This document shows positions 54,728 through 56,596 of a stretch of DNA of 56,596 bases, in pieces; the first letter of the stretch is position 1; every line of letters begins with the position of its first letter. The stretch covers positions 1 to 56,596 of the forward strand of contig NZ_PGVE01000074.1 in the NCBI RefSeq assembly GCF_002860255.1, written 5' to 3'. A program made the position numbers and the translations under genes. The stretch comes from Neobacillus cucumis (lineage in GTDB: Bacteria > Bacillota > Bacilli > Bacillales > Cytobacillaceae). The notes below the pieces were generated by a model. It was given only the letters and a program-made list of their open reading frames with translations, was not told the DNA's origin and did no database searches.

Positions 54728-54769
54728 AAGCCAGAGTGCCAAGAATTTATTCAGGCACCTGGCTTTTTT
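54728..54769 (+). terminator. Terminator of the amide operon
   Basis: AAGCCAGAGTGCC pairs with GGCACCTGGCTT (one mismatch), followed by TTTTTTG, 14 bp past the stop at 54713. Confidence 0.8.
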
Positions 54770-54887
54770 GTTTGATTCCAATGTCTCCTATCTCCAAAAA
54801 GTTAAAGTAGTATATTTTCTAGTAAAAATGTAAAATAGATTTGATAATTATTTGAATAGTATGAAAAATAACAGGAGGTGTCCAGTG

Positions 54888-56462
54888 ATGAACCCTGCCG
54901 TAAGATTGACTGTACAAGAAATTTTACAAAATAGAAATTTTCAACATGCAAAGGTGCTTGCAGGGAAGAATGGACTACACCGCACTGTCAAATGGATTCA
55001 TATTATGGAAGTGACGGCGATTGAAGAACTGCTGAATGGGAGCGAGTTTATCCTCTCTACAGGGGTTGCCATGAGTGAAAATGAAGAACTTTTTCTTTCC
55101 TTTTTTAAACAATTAATTGAATTCGGGGCAGCGGGAATTTGTTTAGAATTAGGTACCTATATCCAAGCTGTTCCTAAGGAAATCATTGAATTGGCTAATC
55201 GACATGACTTTCCTATCATCGTTTTTAACCGGAAGGTACGGTTTGTAGATATTACTCAAGATATCAATACACTATTAATTAATAAGCACTATCAGATGAT
55301 CTCCGAATTAGAGGAGTATTCCAATCGGTTAAATCAACTGTTATTAACGTCTAATTCTCAACAAAAAATTTTAATGTCCCTTCATGAGCATGTAAAAATG
55401 TCCGTTCTTTTTATTCCTAAACAAGGGGAACCCCTCATTTTTTCAAAACAAACACGAAAAATAATCGATCAAATCTTACCCCAGTTAAAAGATGATAGGA
55501 AAAATGACGAAAGGATTGTACGGCAGACCATTCAAGCTTTAAATCAACAGTTAGCTGAATTGATTATCATTTCGGATTCAGCTCCTATTTCTGATTATGA
55601 AAAACTGATCGTCGATCGGACGGCTACCGCTTTAGCACAAAACACCTTACGTGAATTATATTTTGAGGTACGGAGAGAAGCCAGTGAGTCAGGGTGGGTA
55701 CAAGGCTGGCTGGACGGAATACATAGTGAAGACAAACTAACCAGATACCTAAAAGCCTCTGATCCAGATATGATCACGAACGGCAGTGTGGTTCTTCTTT
55801 TAAAAATAAACCAAGCGGATGAAAGCAGCCTTGACCTTCCTTATTTGAATATACTATTGAGATCCATCTTCCAGTCAAAAGGTTTTTCTGTCTTTTTTAC
55901 GACAAGAAAAAGACAGCTGATTTTAATCTTGGTCAATCATCGAAAAAAAGTGGATTGGAAGGTAAGAGTTCAAGCAGGAATCGACGAAATGAAAAAAGCG
56001 ATGGAGATGGAGGTGGAAATCGCTGTTGGCAGGATGGTTAACCAATTAACGGAGGTTAAAAAAAGTTACCAAACCGCGGAAGAGACGTTGATGATTCAAG
56101 ATAGTCAGACGAATGATTTCCTGCCATCTTTCTATGAGGACCTTTATATTTATCGTCTGATTTCGATTGTTAAGGATCAGGGGGTCCTTGAAGATTTTAT
56201 TGAGGATTACATTGGGCCGCTGATTAAATATGATCAGGAGTATAATGGGAAATTAATAGAAACCTTAAAGGTTTTCTTTATGTGTAATGGGTCAAAGAAA
56301 GAAACGGCTTCCAGTTTATTTATTGTCCGCCAAACACTTTACCAACGTCTGCAAAAATTATCTGAGCTCCTTGGAGACGATTTTATGAGCAGCTACAAGC
56401 GACAAGCGATTGAATTTGCCATAACGGCTTATCACTATCAAACCTATTCTAATTCCCAGTGA
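54888..56462 (+). CDS. PucR-family transcriptional regulator
   Basis: ATG 54888 lies nine bases past CAGGAGG; an upstream TTG at 54852 is less likely. Residues about 5-120 are the PucR N-terminal domain (LTVQEILQNRNFQHAKVLAGKNG, VKWIHIMEVTAIEELLNGSEF). The middle is a GGDEF-like regulatory region (about 300-420). The C-terminal HTH_30 (ETLKVFFMCNGSKKETASSLFIVRQTLYQRLQK) binds DNA. PucR proteins control purine, allantoin or amide use. Following the amide operon directly, it is probably its regulator. Confidence 0.9.
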   Translation: MNPAVRLTVQEILQNRNFQHAKVLAGKNGLHRTVKWIHIMEVTAIEELLNGSEFILSTGVAMSENEELFLSFFKQLIEFGAAGICLELGTYIQAVPKEIIELANRHDFPIIVFNRKVRFVDITQDINTLLINKHYQMISELEEYSNRLNQLLLTSNSQQKILMSLHEHVKMSVLFIPKQGEPLIFSKQTRKIIDQILPQLKDDRKNDERIVRQTIQALNQQLAELIIISDSAPISDYEKLIVDRTATALAQNTLRELYFEVRREASESGWVQGWLDGIHSEDKLTRYLKASDPDMITNGSVVLLLKINQADESSLDLPYLNILLRSIFQSKGFSVFFTTRKRQLILILVNHRKKVDWKVRVQAGIDEMKKAMEMEVEIAVGRMVNQLTEVKKSYQTAEETLMIQDSQTNDFLPSFYEDLYIYRLISIVKDQGVLEDFIEDYIGPLIKYDQEYNGKLIETLKVFFMCNGSKKETASSLFIVRQTLYQRLQKLSELLGDDFMSSYKRQAIEFAITAYHYQTYSNSQ

Positions 56463-56463
56463 A

Positions 56464-56496
56464 AAAGTGAGACCATTCCTTGGTTTCACTTTTTTA
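56464..56496 (+). terminator. Terminator of the PucR-type gene
   Basis: AAAAGTGAGACCA pairs with TGGTTTCACTTTT (one mismatch), then T run, right past the stop at 56462. Confidence 0.8.
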
Positions 56497-56529
56497 ATGA
56501 GAAAAGAAATTATAAAAATATTCGACTTT

Positions 56530-56596
56530 GAGAATTGTCCAGCTCCAGCGCCTAGCCCCTCTATGGTCTACAGCCAATCCGTCCAAAAGGTTAAAG
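56530..56596. repeat. Edge of a Bacillaceae dispersed repeat (family D)
   Basis: TTGTCCAGCTCCAGCGCCTA and the following GCCCC match a repeat seen widely in Bacillaceae genomes. It has higher GC than its surroundings and is cut by the window edge, so its size cannot be seen. Confidence 0.5.

Noticed and set aside
1..56596. tRNA, rRNA or prophage modules
   Set aside because: No cloverleaf, rRNA segment, integrase, capsid or tail gene was recognised in any part of the window.

Overview
The window looks like chromosomal DNA from a low-GC, spore-former-type Firmicute of the family Bacillaceae (Bacillus, Neobacillus, Peribacillus or a close relative). The evidence is two ComK-family genes, a ManR/ManP mannose PTS pair in the Bacillus arrangement, a class D sortase with its LPNTA substrate, strong AGGAGG-type ribosome binding sites, and several dispersed palindromic repeats of Bacillus character. 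No rRNA, tRNA or CRISPR array was seen.

Layout. (1) 1-6.1 kb is a decayed zone. It holds a membrane acyltransferase, a secreted beta-helix protein, a comK homologue, a small XRE regulator and several gene remnants. Two short repeat families (A, core GGGGACGGTTCTCGTGCTTC; B, core GGGGTCAGACCCC) sit at the broken edges of the remnants. (2) 6.1-14.3 kb holds a cold-shock-domain/zinc-finger protein, a two-gene module (SEC-C/TPR protein plus a UvrD-like helicase with a RelE-like N-terminus) and a CoiA-like nuclease protein. (3) 14.4-16.7 kb is a transporter/acyltransferase pair. (4) 17-32.4 kb is the most unusual part. A four-gene operon (multi-TM protein, ankyrin lipoprotein, small membrane protein, 1484-residue DUF4062-STAND-WD40 protein) is flanked on each side by one of two lipoproteins with similar C-terminal domains and by a RyR-domain protein. 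The right-hand RyR protein is a membrane protein with two TrkA-like Rossmann domains and is followed by a CBS protein. This reads as a membrane-linked sensing or defence island. (5) 32.5-36.6 kb holds an N-terminally short L,D-transpeptidase, a membrane protein and a sortase D/substrate pair. (6) 36.9-40.9 kb is manR-manP. (7) 41.3-48 kb holds a small membrane protein, a comK paralogue cut by a repeat-A copy, and a lactonase-alcohol dehydrogenase-semialdehyde dehydrogenase operon. That operon has a visible sigma-54 promoter, an array of inverted repeats, and a divergent PAS/AAA+/Fis activator. (8) 48-50.5 kb is a secreted YncE-propeller/phosphoesterase. (9) 51.6-56.5 kb is an amide/nitrogen operon: formamidase, APC permease, nitrilase-family amidohydrolase and PucR regulator.

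How the genes work together. The lactone operon would open a lactone, oxidise the hydroxyacid to a semialdehyde and then to a diacid, the same logic as Agrobacterium blcABC but under sigma-54 control. The amide cluster would import and hydrolyse amides for nitrogen. The STAND island combines a cytosolic STAND sensor with membrane and lipoprotein partners and RyR sensor proteins; its function is not known from sequence alone.

Three copies of a 320-350 bp dispersed repeat (called C here) and at least ten full or partial copies of families A and B occur in 56 kb. Some of these now act as intergenic hairpin terminators. Others truncate or extend coding regions.
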